Source of the DNA: Cytobacillus sp. IB215665
GTDB lineage: Bacteria > Bacillota > Bacilli > Bacillales > SM2101
Assembly (NCBI RefSeq): GCF_033963835.1
Contig: NZ_JAXBME010000003.1
Coordinates: 248,001-312,000 of the forward strand
Direction: 5' to 3'
DNA: 64,000 nucleotides
A program made the position numbers and the translations under genes. The notes beneath the pieces were generated by a model. It saw only the letters and a list, made by a program, of their open reading frames with translations, was not told where the DNA came from and searched no databases. Position 1 is the first letter of the stretch. Every line of letters starts with the position of its first letter. Shown one piece after another: positions 27,186-37,025 of the stretch.

Positions 27186-28403
27186 TTAGTATAATTCTCT
27201 GAATAATAACTTCTGAGCCTCGTTATGAATTTCACGTATATCTTCTTCAGACAACTCTGTAAGGTATTTACGTGCTTGAGAATGAGAAAATAGCGGTTTG
27301 AGAACTTCCTCATATTCTTCGAACTCGCTTATCATAGAAACTAAATCTTTGAGAAAAGGAGATTGCGCTAGGTTCTTATCCTTAATACCTTCACTAGTAT
27401 TAACGATCGTTTTGTCAACCCAGATAAAATCTTGCCTTTCCTCTTCACCATCAACTATGATTGATAAAAAATCCTCTAACTGTGCTTCATTATGCAATAC
27501 TTTATGTAGTGGTCCTGATCCAATAAACTCAATAGATAGTAGGGTTCCATTATTTCTTGATCGAATCTCTTCAAATTTTGTATAGCTTACGTTTAACAAC
27601 TCCTCAAATGTTTCAAGTTGCGCTATATTAATTTCTAACTGATCCCAAATGAGATTTGTAGTTGGATGAAAAGAATAAGATACACCTGTTGTAGATAGGT
27701 TCACTATATAACAGCCTTTTTCACCATACTCCTTTCGATGCCTACCTTGAGTATTCCCTGGATATATAATTGGAGGGTTATCACATAGAACTTGACGTTG
27801 ATGGATATGGCCTAATGCCCAATAATCAAAATCTTTTTCAATGAGTTGTCTAACAGTAAACGGGGCGTAATTATTATGTTCTGTTTGTCCTTCAGAACTG
27901 CCGTGTAGGATCCCAATATGAAATTTTACTTCTCCATGTTTGTTATACAGGTCAGTCATATTGTTACGTACGGATCTGTTTCGATAACTAAACCCATATA
28001 AATTGACAAGCTCTTTTCCTTCTTTTTTATAAGTCTTACATTCAACTGTTTCATCAGCAAAAATATGTACATTTTCAGGCCACGTTATATCTATCCATGA
28101 TCCATTAATATAATCATGATTCCCGTGCACAATATATACCTCTATTTGTGCTTCTTTCAACCTTACCATTTCTTTCCTTAATCGAGCTTGGGCTCTTATG
28201 CTTCGATCCTCTTGATCATAAATATCACCTGCTAGAATAACAAAATCTACTTGTTCTTTTATTGCGATATCAACAAGATTTGTCAATGCAATAAAGGTAC
28301 TATCCATTACTCGTTGAAATATTTGTGTGGGAAGCTTTTTTAATCCAACAAAAGGACTATCCAAATGCAAATCTGCTGCATGTAAAAATTTGATTTGCTC
28401 CAT
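27186..28403 (-). CDS. yhaO: SbcD/Mre11-like metallophosphoesterase YhaO
   Basis: A 405-residue DNA nuclease-like protein. The calcineurin-type motifs are complete: FLHAADLHLDSPF, ILAGDIYDQ, YIVHGNHDY, GILHGSSEG and ALGHIHQRQ. A C-terminal capping/ATPase-contact region follows. It probably processes DNA ends with YhaN, which follows 26 bases downstream. Start ATG 28403 has AAAAGGAGC upstream. First gene of yhaO-yhaN-MFS-yhaM. Confidence 0.93.
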   Translation of the reverse strand: MEQIKFLHAADLHLDSPFVGLKKLPTQIFQRVMDSTFIALTNLVDIAIKEQVDFVILAGDIYDQEDRSIRAQARLRKEMVRLKEAQIEVYIVHGNHDYINGSWIDITWPENVHIFADETVECKTYKKEGKELVNLYGFSYRNRSVRNNMTDLYNKHGEVKFHIGILHGSSEGQTEHNNYAPFTVRQLIEKDFDYWALGHIHQRQVLCDNPPIIYPGNTQGRHRKEYGEKGCYIVNLSTTGVSYSFHPTTNLIWDQLEINIAQLETFEELLNVSYTKFEEIRSRNNGTLLSIEFIGSGPLHKVLHNEAQLEDFLSIIVDGEEERQDFIWVDKTIVNTSEGIKDKNLAQSPFLKDLVSMISEFEEYEEVLKPLFSHSQARKYLTELSEEDIREIHNEAQKLLFRELY

Positions 28404-28892
28404 ATAAACTTGCTCCTTTTAAACAACTATTTACTATTATTATAATTCTATTTATTTTACCATATGTTGCTCATAAACCCCTCTTTTTCGTAAATCACAA
28501 AAGTATACCGTTATCTAGCTCTAATAAAGCATTTCTTGATTGATTATATAACATAAAAAATGCTTTCACTTTGATTGTTTATTTTTCTAAGTAAAAGTAA
28601 CTTCATAGTCATTGTTACAAAGCGTTTGTTGCTGCTCAATTTAACCGTGTCACTATATCCCTACTCAAGCAATTTACAACCCAAATATAAAATCACCCCG
28701 AGCTTAGTAGGAACTACTACAGATGCATTAGCTTTCATTGGCAAATCTATATAAATGTCTATTAAAAAGCATTTTCAAAGTAGTAGTTACATACATTGTG
28801 TATATGTAGATCATCATGCTTTATCATTCTACTAAGTCTAAATTTAAGCCAAATGATATAACGATTAGATGCTATTATGCTTCATTAACATA
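28404..28892. other. Intergenic stretch upstream of yhaO
   Basis: AT-rich, no gene recognised. It contains one weak inverted repeat (AAAGCATTT at 28526 and AAATGCTTT at 28558). The yhaO promoter must lie near its left end but was not identified with confidence. Confidence 0.4.
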
Positions 28893-29013
28893 GGCTTTTT
28901 TCGTAAACTCTGCTGCTATGGTTATCAAATTCGTACCATCGTCTCGTTGTACAGTAGAAAAGATGCCACGAACACAAATTGACTACGTATTTATTTCTTA
29001 ATGCGAAAATAGC
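28893..29013 (+). repeat. MITE-like dispersed repeat, copy
   Basis: GGCTTTTTTCGTAAACTCTGCTGCTATGG ... core GAAAAGATGCCACGAAC ... TTAATGCGAAAATAGC. No flanking duplication recognised. Confidence 0.65.
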
Positions 29014-29019
29014 GTTACT

Positions 29020-29153
29020 AAAAATGGATAGTATGATGGTTCTTATGAGGGCTCAAAAAGTTCTAAAAAATAGAAAAGAAGTCACAAACGCTAGATCTAA
29101 ATGTATACGTTCAAATATGTTATAACGAACGTAATGAATCAATGTGAAAACAG
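29020..29153 (+). repeat. MITE-like dispersed repeat, left-truncated copy
   Basis: AAAATGGATAGTATGATG matches the interior of the 2071 copy. The core GAAAAGAAGTCACAAACGCTAGAT and the end ATCAATGTGAAAACAGTC follow. Confidence 0.6.
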
Positions 29154-29289
29154 TCTTCACTTGTCATTCGATATTTTACTTCTTATTCTATCCAATTACA
29201 TTCTATTCAATTCATGCAAGATTTTATCTAGCTGATGATGGATGCTATTTTCCATTAGTATTACATATTTCTATTAAGGGGGAGTTTAT

Positions 29290-29712
29290 TTGCAATTCTA
29301 TTATGGGCAGCAAATGCCCTTGCGCATACTTGATGAAGCTGAATTTTGGAAGCACCAGGAAGAGGAACATACTGTTGTCATTAGAGAGCTTGTTAAAGAT
29401 CTAGAATCTGAATATGTAGATCAGTTAAAAGTATGGGAACAAACACTTAAAGAAACACATCAACATATAGTCAGGTTTATTGAAACTGTCATACGCTCAG
29501 GTAATCAAATATCTGCTAAGCTCCATGAAGACATTATGAAACTAGTACAATTTTGCTTACAACAGAGTGAAGAGTTTATTAAACTGTGCAGGTTCCTCCA
29601 AAGACATAGCAAGCCCATCCAAGAAAATCAAACTGCAATTGTAGTAATAGATCATATCATTCGTGAATCTGAGTACTTTATCGGTATTTCAAAAGCCTTA
29701 TTATACAAATAG
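29290..29712 (+). CDS. DUF2935 family protein
   Basis: A 140-residue, probably all-helical protein. The opening PLRILDEAEFWKHQEEEHT, with its His and Glu residues, is the hallmark of DUF2935, a family found in Bacillus and Clostridia that resembles ferritin-like or hemerythrin-like helical bundles; metal binding is a guess. Start TTG 29290 follows AAGGGGGAG. Single gene ended by a strong terminator. Confidence 0.8.
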   Translation: MQFYYGQQMPLRILDEAEFWKHQEEEHTVVIRELVKDLESEYVDQLKVWEQTLKETHQHIVRFIETVIRSGNQISAKLHEDIMKLVQFCLQQSEEFIKLCRFLQRHSKPIQENQTAIVVIDHIIRESEYFIGISKALLYK

Positions 29713-29737
29713 ACCACTGAAACATTTTCAGTGGTCT
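29711..29737 (+). terminator. Terminator of the DUF2935 gene
   Basis: AGACCACTGAAA-cat-TTTCAGTGGTCT followed by TATTATTATTTT. It begins at the stop codon. Confidence 0.85.
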
Positions 29738-29802
29738 TATTATTATTTTAAAGCGTTATGCTTAACGAACATGAATAATAACAGATTGATATACATTTAC
29801 CG

Positions 29803-31059
29803 TTATTTTTTTGTTAATTGTAGCGCCTTTTTAATATCTTTAAACGAACTTGATTTTCCGTACATTAATACACCACCGCGATATACTTTTGCTCCGAATA
29901 ACGCTAACGCAACAATTGTTCCAACTAGCAGTGTGATACTTAAAGCAATTTCCCACCAAGGAAGATTTAACATGCCTACACGTAAAAACATAATCATCGG
30001 AGTAAAAAATGGTATATAAGATGTGACTGTAATAAAGGAGGCTTCAGGTACTCCTAATCCAAACATCGCGATCATAAAAGCTGCAACGATTAACAGTGTC
30101 ATTGGCATAATCATTTGCTGTACATCTTCAATCCTACTCACTAACGAACCTAGAACTGCAGCAAGTGTTGAATATAACAAATATCCAAGTATAAAAAATA
30201 CAAAACCATATATAATCGTAGATGCTGGTATATTAGCAAACCCAAAGAATTCTAAAACCCCGCCACTGTTTTTAATATTATCTACATTGCTTGATAATGA
30301 AAAATATCCTATTGCTAGTATAGCTGCAAGCTGCGTTAAGCTAAGAAGAGCAATACCTAAAATTTTCCCGAACATTTGTGTAACAGGCGAAACACTCGAA
30401 ATAATTATTTCCATTACCCGTGAAGTTTTTTCAGTGGCAACTTCAGTAGCTATCATACTCGCATACATGATGACTGAGATATAAATGAAGAATAATAACA
30501 CATAAACAATGCCTCGTGCTTGCATTAATTCTTCCTCTGTTTTTGCATCCTCTGCAAGTGCTATTTTTTCGAAAAATACTGGTTCATATAATTTCTCCAC
30601 CTGTGATGGTTCAAGTCCTATTTGACTCGTTGCAATCGTTGTTTTCAATTGCTGTAAAGCTTGTTCTAGCTTCGTATTTACATCATTATCAGTTATACTC
30701 ATCGCCTTAAAGGTTCCTTGAGGTAAATTTGCTTCATTATAAGAAAGAATGATAAATCCAGTATAATCTTCCTCTTCAACCTTCAATGTCGCTTCTTCTT
30801 CTGTCCCACTATATTTCTCAACGGTTAACTCTTCACTAAAAACATCTAACTGGGCTTTAAAAGGCTCAAATAACTCCGCAGTTTCGTCAATTACAGCAAT
30901 CGTTGTTGCCTTATCTTGTTTATCAAAAAAATCTATAATATTTTGCATATTTCCTAAAGCAAATACTATTAAGCCAATGATAAGAGTTGATATAATAAAC
31001 GATTTTGTTTTTAACTTGGTCATGTAGGTATTTGACACAATAATCCAAAATTTATTCAT
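29803..31059 (-). CDS. yhaP: ABC-2 type transporter permease YhaP (NatB-like)
   Basis: A 418-residue permease with one N-terminal helix (residues 17-38), a large extracytoplasmic domain (about 40-175) and five or six C-terminal helices from about 180. ASMIATEVATEKTSRVMEIIISSVSP is the conserved cytoplasmic signature of Na+/drug ABC-2 permeases of the NatB/YhaP type. It pairs with the ATPase YhaQ. The start is ATG 31059, overlapping the yhaQ end by 8 bases, with AGGTG nine bases upstream. Confidence 0.92.
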   Translation of the reverse strand: MNKFWIIVSNTYMTKLKTKSFIISTLIIGLIVFALGNMQNIIDFFDKQDKATTIAVIDETAELFEPFKAQLDVFSEELTVEKYSGTEEEATLKVEEEDYTGFIILSYNEANLPQGTFKAMSITDNDVNTKLEQALQQLKTTIATSQIGLEPSQVEKLYEPVFFEKIALAEDAKTEEELMQARGIVYVLLFFIYISVIMYASMIATEVATEKTSRVMEIIISSVSPVTQMFGKILGIALLSLTQLAAILAIGYFSLSSNVDNIKNSGGVLEFFGFANIPASTIIYGFVFFILGYLLYSTLAAVLGSLVSRIEDVQQMIMPMTLLIVAAFMIAMFGLGVPEASFITVTSYIPFFTPMIMFLRVGMLNLPWWEIALSITLLVGTIVALALFGAKVYRGGVLMYGKSSSFKDIKKALQLTKK

Positions 31060-31954
31060 GATAAGAAGCACCTACCTTTTCTATAAAAATATCATTTAAC
31101 GAAGGTTCTTCTAGCATAAATTTTCTAATAAAGCCCTTATTGCTAATTTGTGCAAGAATCTTTTGTGAAACATTCTCATTTTCTACTTGCAGCTCCACTC
31201 CTAGTGCCGTATCCTTAGCTTTGACTACACCAGGTAACGTTTTAATGTCAGATAAATCAAAGTCAGCGTCGATCATTACATTCTTTTTACCAAATGACCT
31301 TTTAATATCTTTTAGGCTACCATGAACGACAGGTTTACCGTGATGCATAATACATAAATGCTCACATAATTCCTCCACATGTTCCATTCTATGGCTTGAG
31401 AAAACGATTGAAGTACCTTCATTTTTCAAGTCAATGACAGCTTCTTTTAGTTGTTCAACATTTACTGGGTCTAAGCCACTAAATGGCTCATCCAAAATAA
31501 GTAATTTAGGTTTATGTATGACAGCCGAGATAAATTGAATTTTTTGCTGGTTACCTTTAGATAACTCTTCAACTTTTTTATTCTTGTATTCTGGAACTTT
31601 GAATCGTTCAAGCCAGTAGTCTAGTTCTTTTACCACCTTTGCTTTGTCCATCCCTCGTAGCCTACCAAAATAAACAATCTGCTCGACAACCTTCAATTTT
31701 GGATAGAGTCCTCGTTCTTCTGGCAAATAACCAACTAAATGGCTTGATGAATAATTAATTGGTTTTCCTTCCCAAGTGATGTTTCCTTCAGTAGCATCTA
31801 ACAATCCTAAAATCATTCGAAAGGTTGTCGTTTTTCCAGCCCCATTCGCCCCTAAGAAGCCGAACATTTCTTTCTCTGGAATATCAATTGTTAACTTATC
31901 GACAGCTGAAAAACTGCCGAAACGTTTTGTTACATTCTCTAGCTTTAATCCCAT
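31052..31954 (-). CDS. yhaQ: ABC transporter ATP-binding protein YhaQ
   Basis: A 300-residue ATPase: Walker A GANGAGKTT, signature LSKGNQQK, Walker B LLILDEPFSGLDP and the switch histidine in FSSHRMEH. A C-terminal extension (about 220-300) is typical of NatA-like subunits. With YhaP it forms an exporter, probably for ions or small toxic molecules. Start ATG 31954 follows GGAGGGGG. Confidence 0.93.
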   Translation of the reverse strand: MGLKLENVTKRFGSFSAVDKLTIDIPEKEMFGFLGANGAGKTTTFRMILGLLDATEGNITWEGKPINYSSSHLVGYLPEERGLYPKLKVVEQIVYFGRLRGMDKAKVVKELDYWLERFKVPEYKNKKVEELSKGNQQKIQFISAVIHKPKLLILDEPFSGLDPVNVEQLKEAVIDLKNEGTSIVFSSHRMEHVEELCEHLCIMHHGKPVVHGSLKDIKRSFGKKNVMIDADFDLSDIKTLPGVVKAKDTALGVELQVENENVSQKILAQISNKGFIRKFMLEEPSLNDIFIEKVGASYHE

Positions 31955-32082
31955 AGTCTACCCCCTCCTATTTTTCGATACTATAATTACGAATAAAAAA
32001 ACTAATAAGTTTCATATTTTTTGCAGAATTTTGATTATTATGTAAGAATAATAGTAATTATTTAATAAGGAGTTGTTGAATT

Positions 32083-32262
32083 GTGTACACTTTAACAGTA
32101 TATGATGCAAGCGGTGAGAAATTACTAGAAAAGACATTTGAAGCAAGCGGTGACAAAGAAGCAAAGTTAAAAGGAGAACAATTGTTAGTTGAATCAAACT
32201 ACCAAGATAAAACACACCGCTGTACGTCTTCGCAAGGAAAATTAATTTTGTTTCATCGCTAA
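32083..32262 (+). CDS. yhzD: YhzD-like small protein
   Basis: A 59-residue frame starting at GTG 32083, with AAGGAG ten bases upstream. It encodes VYTLTVYDASGEKLLEKTFE, a Lys/Glu-rich helix and the end SSQGKLILFHR, matching YhzD of B. subtilis, which sits at the same place between yhaQ and yhaR. Soluble, function unknown. Confidence 0.8.
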   Translation: MYTLTVYDASGEKLLEKTFEASGDKEAKLKGEQLLVESNYQDKTHRCTSSQGKLILFHR

Positions 32263-32452
32263 TAAAATTTTCCACAAATAAGTCCGATGTTGATGTTGTG
32301 AGATGTAACAGGCAAACGCATATCGTTAACAATCATTGTTCATCGACTACATGTACTGATTGTCAATTATGCAATTTCATCGGTCAAATTTACTGTTTTT
32401 CATGTCAAATCTACTACTTTTATCGGTCAATTTCAGAGTTTTATTCGAAACT

Positions 32453-32500
32453 AAAGCGCAAGCTCACTATTGTTATGTAATGTGACACTTGCGCTTTTTT
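32453..32500 (+). terminator. Terminator between yhzD and yhaR
   Basis: AAAGCGCAAG ... CTTGCGCTTTTTT with a 25-base loop. The T tract is on the plus strand, suiting yhzD. Confidence 0.7.
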
Positions 32501-32547
32501 ACTTACTAGAAAGTAAATCGTTTCTGAAATCGCTTTCAATATTATGA

Positions 32548-33345
32548 TTATTTGCCTATAAATTGAGGTTTTCTCTTCTCAATAAATGAGATGATACCTT
32601 CTTGATGATCAGCCGTTTGGCGCATTTTAAATTGGGCCTGCTTTTCTAACTCAAGAATATTCTTTAATGTAGGTAAATGCATTTGTTTAAAAATATTTTT
32701 AGTCTCTAACATTGTTTTCGTAGGTTTGTTTAACCACTCAGTAACTTTAGCTTGAACTGCTTCCTCGAAGTTACCTTCAACAACTTGATCAATCAGTCCT
32801 AGTTCAAGTGCCTTAGCTACAGGAAGTTTTTCGCCTTCCCAAATAATTTTTTTCGCCTTTTGTTCACCTACACGTCTTTCGATAAAGAAATGTCCTCCAC
32901 CGTCAGGAACTAAGGCGATCCCGATAAAGTTCATCGCAACAATTGAATGAGCTTCAGCCATTACGTAATCACTCGCTAACGCAAAGCTTAACCCTAATCC
33001 AGCTGCAGGACCATGAATTGCACTAATCGTTAACAATGGTAACTTATAAAGCGTTTCCATCATTTCGTTTATTTTGTTCATCATTTTTTCGAAGTCTTCT
33101 GGTCCAGCTGATGCGGCAGTTGCTAGCATTGATTTAATGTCACCGCCTGAACAAAAACCTTTCCCGCTTCCTTTAATAACGAGTATGTCTGCCTCACTGT
33201 CAGCAACTTCATGAAGCTTTTCTACTATACTAAAAATCATTTCTACGTCCATCGCATTTAAAACTTTCGGACGATTTAGTTCTAGTGTTGCCACTCTTTC
33301 TTCGACTGTTAATAGAACTACTTCAGTAGAGCTTTGAGTTGTCAT
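32548..33345 (-). CDS. yhaR: Enoyl-CoA hydratase/isomerase YhaR
   Basis: A 265-residue crotonase-fold protein. The oxyanion-hole motifs are GSGKGFCSGGDIK (about residues 59-71) and HGPAAGLGLSFALASD (about 110-125). The downstream ALVPDGGG loop lacks an obvious catalytic glutamate pair, so hydratase versus isomerase activity is uncertain. Fatty acid or aromatic acid degradation is likely, given two acyl-CoA ligases next in line. Equivalent position to B. subtilis yhaR. Confidence 0.88.
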   Translation of the reverse strand: MTTQSSTEVVLLTVEERVATLELNRPKVLNAMDVEMIFSIVEKLHEVADSEADILVIKGSGKGFCSGGDIKSMLATAASAGPEDFEKMMNKINEMMETLYKLPLLTISAIHGPAAGLGLSFALASDYVMAEAHSIVAMNFIGIALVPDGGGHFFIERRVGEQKAKKIIWEGEKLPVAKALELGLIDQVVEGNFEEAVQAKVTEWLNKPTKTMLETKNIFKQMHLPTLKNILELEKQAQFKMRQTADHQEGIISFIEKRKPQFIGK

Positions 33346-33423
33346 AATTATCCCCCTTTTATTTATTCTTTATAATTGTACCAAAACTATACAATAAAAT
33401 AAATATTCTGAAATTATTTTTGT

Positions 33424-35037
33424 TTATAGTTTTTGAAGATGCTCCTTTAACTGCTCCCTCAATGCTCTTTTTAAAAATTTCCCAACTGATGTCTTAGGTA
33501 TTTCTTTCATGAATACGATATCATCAGGAAGCCACCATTTGACAAACTGAGGGCGTAAATACTCGTAAAGCTCTTCCTTCGTTACAGTATTTCTTTCATC
33601 CTTCATTACAACACATGCAATTGGTCGCTCTTGCCACCTTTCATGAGGAACTGCAATGACAGCAGCCTCAAAAACTTCTTCATGAGCCATTAAGGCATTT
33701 TCTAAATCTACAGATGAAATCCATTCTCCACCACTTTTAATAAGATCCTTTGTACGATCTACAATTTTAATTACCCCTTCTTGGTCCACTGTTACTACAT
33801 CACCTGTATAGAGCCAGCCATCACGAAATGCCTCTTTACTTCTATCATCATGATAATATTCTTCTGCTACCCATGGACCTCGTAAACAAAGCTCACCCAT
33901 TTCTGTTCCATTCCATGTTACTTCGCCATCTTTACCGATCACTTTCATTTCAACACCCGGCACAAGATAACCTTGCTTAGCTCGAATTTCTAAACGCTCT
34001 TCCTCTGATAAGTTAGTTTGGTGGCTTTTTAATCTAGACAAAACAACAAGTGGGCTCGTTTCAGTCATTCCATATGCATGAATAAATGGGATGCCATATT
34101 TGGATTCAAATGCTTTTATCATTCCTTTTGGTGCAGCAGAACCACCACATAAAATTCTAGTTACACTATTTAAATTGTAGTCTCCTTGCTCAAGAACCTG
34201 TAATAACCCTAACCAAACCGTAGGAACACCAGCTGCTATTGTCACTTTTTCTGACTCCATTAATTGTGCTAATATCTTTGGGGTAAAAGAAGGTCCTGGC
34301 ATAACCATGGTTGTTCCAAACCATACCCCCGCAAAAGGTAATCCCCAAGCATTAGCATGAAACATCGGTACAACTGCTAATGATACATCACTCTCAGAAA
34401 TTGCTGCACTGTCGGCCAATCCTAATGCAAAGCTGTGTAGAACAATTGCCCTGTGAGAATAAACGACACCTTTTGGATTCCCTGTTGTTGCTGATGTATA
34501 ACAAATACCTGCTGGGTCATTTTCATCCAAATTATTTTCAAATGGAAATGTTGGGTCAGCATCAGCAAGTATTTTTTCATAGTGGAAAGCCGGTTCAAGT
34601 ATTGTTTCAGGAATGTCTTCTTTATCTGTCATAATAATATAAGCACGTACGGTTGGAAGCTCATCTTTAATTTTTTCAATAAGAGGAAGCAAATCATCAT
34701 CTATTAATAAAACTTTGTCCTCCGCATGATTAATAATATAGACGATATGTTCAGGAGCTAGGCGAATATTAATTGTATGAAGAACCGCTCCTATCCCAGG
34801 TATGCCAAAATACGCTTCAAGATGGCGATGGTGGTTCCACGCAAACGTTCCAACACGTTCCCCTTTGTTGACCCCCAGTTTTTGCAATGCACTTGATAAA
34901 CGTCTAGTTCTTTCACCAATTTGCTTATACGTATGCGTTGTTTTTCCTTGTGCAGTTCGAGAGATAACCTTCTTGTTCGGAAAATATGTTTCAGCGTGCT
35001 CCATCATCATTGGCAAAAGTAACGGTGAATTCATCAT
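33424..35037 (-). CDS. Medium/long-chain acyl-CoA ligase (AMP-binding)
   Basis: A 537-residue acyl-adenylate-forming ligase. The P-loop is YTSATTGNPKGVVYSHR (about residues 180-196), with AYGMTETSP, WLYTGDVV, DRTKDLIKSGGEWIS and the C-terminal catalytic lysine in KTSVGKFLKR. It activates carboxylic acids, most likely medium-chain fatty acids, to CoA thioesters. ATG 35037 has AGGAGG eight bases ahead. It probably works with YhaR in beta-oxidation. Confidence 0.9.
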   Translation of the reverse strand: MMNSPLLLPMMMEHAETYFPNKKVISRTAQGKTTHTYKQIGERTRRLSSALQKLGVNKGERVGTFAWNHHRHLEAYFGIPGIGAVLHTINIRLAPEHIVYIINHAEDKVLLIDDDLLPLIEKIKDELPTVRAYIIMTDKEDIPETILEPAFHYEKILADADPTFPFENNLDENDPAGICYTSATTGNPKGVVYSHRAIVLHSFALGLADSAAISESDVSLAVVPMFHANAWGLPFAGVWFGTTMVMPGPSFTPKILAQLMESEKVTIAAGVPTVWLGLLQVLEQGDYNLNSVTRILCGGSAAPKGMIKAFESKYGIPFIHAYGMTETSPLVVLSRLKSHQTNLSEEERLEIRAKQGYLVPGVEMKVIGKDGEVTWNGTEMGELCLRGPWVAEEYYHDDRSKEAFRDGWLYTGDVVTVDQEGVIKIVDRTKDLIKSGGEWISSVDLENALMAHEEVFEAAVIAVPHERWQERPIACVVMKDERNTVTKEELYEYLRPQFVKWWLPDDIVFMKEIPKTSVGKFLKRALREQLKEHLQKL

Positions 35038-35159
35038 GATACCAGCCTCCTATTTGTTGGTTTAAGGAAAGAACGAGCCTCCAATTACACCTTTAGTCTC
35101 CACTTCTCCATAACAAACTCTGCAATCATCTCAGTTTCAAATCCCCAAAGATCTATTTA

Positions 35160-35278
35160 AATACTTACACAACTTGAGTTCAGGGCAACTTTTTTTCTGT
35201 AACATAATGACTAACAATATAAAACCACTTTTATATTATTCATTTGATACAATAACTACAAAAATTACGAAAAGAGCC
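35160..35278 (-). repeat. MITE-like dispersed repeat, left end degraded
   Basis: Only the end AATAACTACAAAAATTACGAAAAGAGCC and scattered interior matches (GAGTTCAGGGCAAC, GTAACATAATGACTAAC) are seen. Confidence 0.45.
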
Positions 35279-35293
35279 ATATAAAGAAGATAT

Positions 35294-36850
35294 TTATACT
35301 TGTGTGTTAGTCATTTGCTCTCGAAGTAAAAACTTTTGGATTTTACCACTCGCATTGCGAGGTAACGCATCTATAAAAACATATTTTCTTGGTCGTTTAT
35401 AATTTGCAAGCTGATCGCTATTTATCAAGTAGTCTTCTAACATCTCTGCCGTTAGCTGTGGATTTTTTTTGACTATTACTGCTATGACTTTTTCTCCCCA
35501 TACCTCATCTGGCTCCCCAAGTACAGCAACATCTAGCACTCCGTCATATGCATGGAGTACGTCCTCTATTTCTCTCGGATATACGTTCTCTCCCCCACTT
35601 ATAATCATGTCATCAACTCTATCTGCTACATATAAATATCCTCCTTGATCAAGATAGCCTAGATCTCCTGAATGATACCATCCTTTATACATCGCTTTAT
35701 CAGATGCTTCAGTACGATTAAAATATCCTTCCATCATACAAGGACCCCTAACAATTATTTCCCCTACTTCTCCAGGAGACAGAACATTCTCCGGATCTGC
35801 AGGGCCATCATCATTCGGCAGTACTATACGTATTTCGTGGTTTATGCATGCTCTGCCAGCAGACCCTGCTTTGAGTAATTGTTCATCTTCCATAAGAAAC
35901 GAAACCGCAGGACCCATCTCCGTCATACCATATGCTTGTATTAAATCAATTCCCATTATCTCTTTTATTGACTTTACTAATACAGGAGCCATTGGCGCTG
36001 CCCCATATAGCCCTAAGCGTAATGAAGTGAGTGATTTAGATTCAATTTGTTCCTGCAACAGCATATTCCACATCGTAGGTGCTGCAAACAAAACTGAGAT
36101 TTTCTCTACTTCAATTGTTTTTAACACACTTTGTGGATCAAAATGGTGAAGTATGACATTAGTTGCTCCGACATGTATCCTCGGTATGAAGCAACAATGT
36201 AATTCAGCACAATGAAACATTGGGGCTGTGACAAGACCTCGGTCTTTATCCGTTATTTTCAGAGCGGTAAGGCAAATAATACTTTGTTCAACCATATCAC
36301 GGTGACGGTGAAGGACACCTTTAGGCCTTCCTGTCGTACCACTCGTATACATAATTGCGTAGAGGTCATCTTCACTAATTTTTACTTGGGGTTGTTCTAG
36401 AGAAGCTAGTTTTAATCTTTCATCATAACTTACAGCATAAGAAGGAGTATCTTCGTTAATGTACCAGAAGGAAGTGTTTGTAAATTCTTCATGAATTGCA
36501 AATATATGAGGTTCTAAGGCTTGCTCAAATAATACTACTTTTGGTTCTGCATCACTTAAAATGTAAGCTACCTCTTTTGGTTGCAGCCTAAAATTTATTG
36601 GATTAAATATAGCACCAATTTTGGCACAAGCTATAAGGGCCGTTGCTAGTTCACTCGTGTTAAAAAGATAGGTCGATACTCTATCACCCTTTTGCACACC
36701 TGAGGAAAGTAACGCATTTGCTAACTTATTTACCTCGATGTCCCATTGTTCATAAGTTAACCTATAACCTTTAGCAACATCAACCAGCGCTTCCTTCTTA
36801 GGAAATTTTGCGACCGTTTGTTCAAATAATCTGGCTATTGTCATGTACAA
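35294..36850 (-). CDS. Acyl-CoA ligase (AMP-binding), second copy
   Basis: A 518-residue acyl-adenylate-forming ligase of the long-chain acyl-CoA synthetase group. P-loop YTSGTTGRPKGVLHRHR, then AYGMTEMGP, GWYHSGDLGYLD, DRVDDMIISGGENVYP and NASGKIQKFLLR. The frame stays open to 37120. The likely start is TTG 36850, since GGAGG (36859-36863) lies eight bases ahead; the ATG two codons later would be 14 bases from it. It is distinct from the ligase at 33424, so the two may have different acyl preferences. Confidence 0.88.
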   Translation of the reverse strand: MYMTIARLFEQTVAKFPKKEALVDVAKGYRLTYEQWDIEVNKLANALLSSGVQKGDRVSTYLFNTSELATALIACAKIGAIFNPINFRLQPKEVAYILSDAEPKVVLFEQALEPHIFAIHEEFTNTSFWYINEDTPSYAVSYDERLKLASLEQPQVKISEDDLYAIMYTSGTTGRPKGVLHRHRDMVEQSIICLTALKITDKDRGLVTAPMFHCAELHCCFIPRIHVGATNVILHHFDPQSVLKTIEVEKISVLFAAPTMWNMLLQEQIESKSLTSLRLGLYGAAPMAPVLVKSIKEIMGIDLIQAYGMTEMGPAVSFLMEDEQLLKAGSAGRACINHEIRIVLPNDDGPADPENVLSPGEVGEIIVRGPCMMEGYFNRTEASDKAMYKGWYHSGDLGYLDQGGYLYVADRVDDMIISGGENVYPREIEDVLHAYDGVLDVAVLGEPDEVWGEKVIAVIVKKNPQLTAEMLEDYLINSDQLANYKRPRKYVFIDALPRNASGKIQKFLLREQMTNTQV

Positions 36851-36965
36851 AAAAAATTCCTCCTTTTTACTATTAATTAAGTAAGTCATTCCAATATATA
36901 TTTCATCAAAAAAAAGTAAAACACCTTTATTTTTTCGAATATTCCAAAAATAAAATTCACTAAAA

Positions 36966-37004
36966 AAAGTTGCCAGGAAAGTTAGAATTTCAAGGGCAAC
37001 TTTT
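36966..37004 (-). terminator. Terminator of hemZ
   Basis: The minus strand reads AAAGTTGCCC ... GGCAACTTTTTTTAG. It lies 22 bases after the hemZ stop. Confidence 0.75.
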
Positions 37005-37025
37005 GTAGTGAAAATAATGCAATTT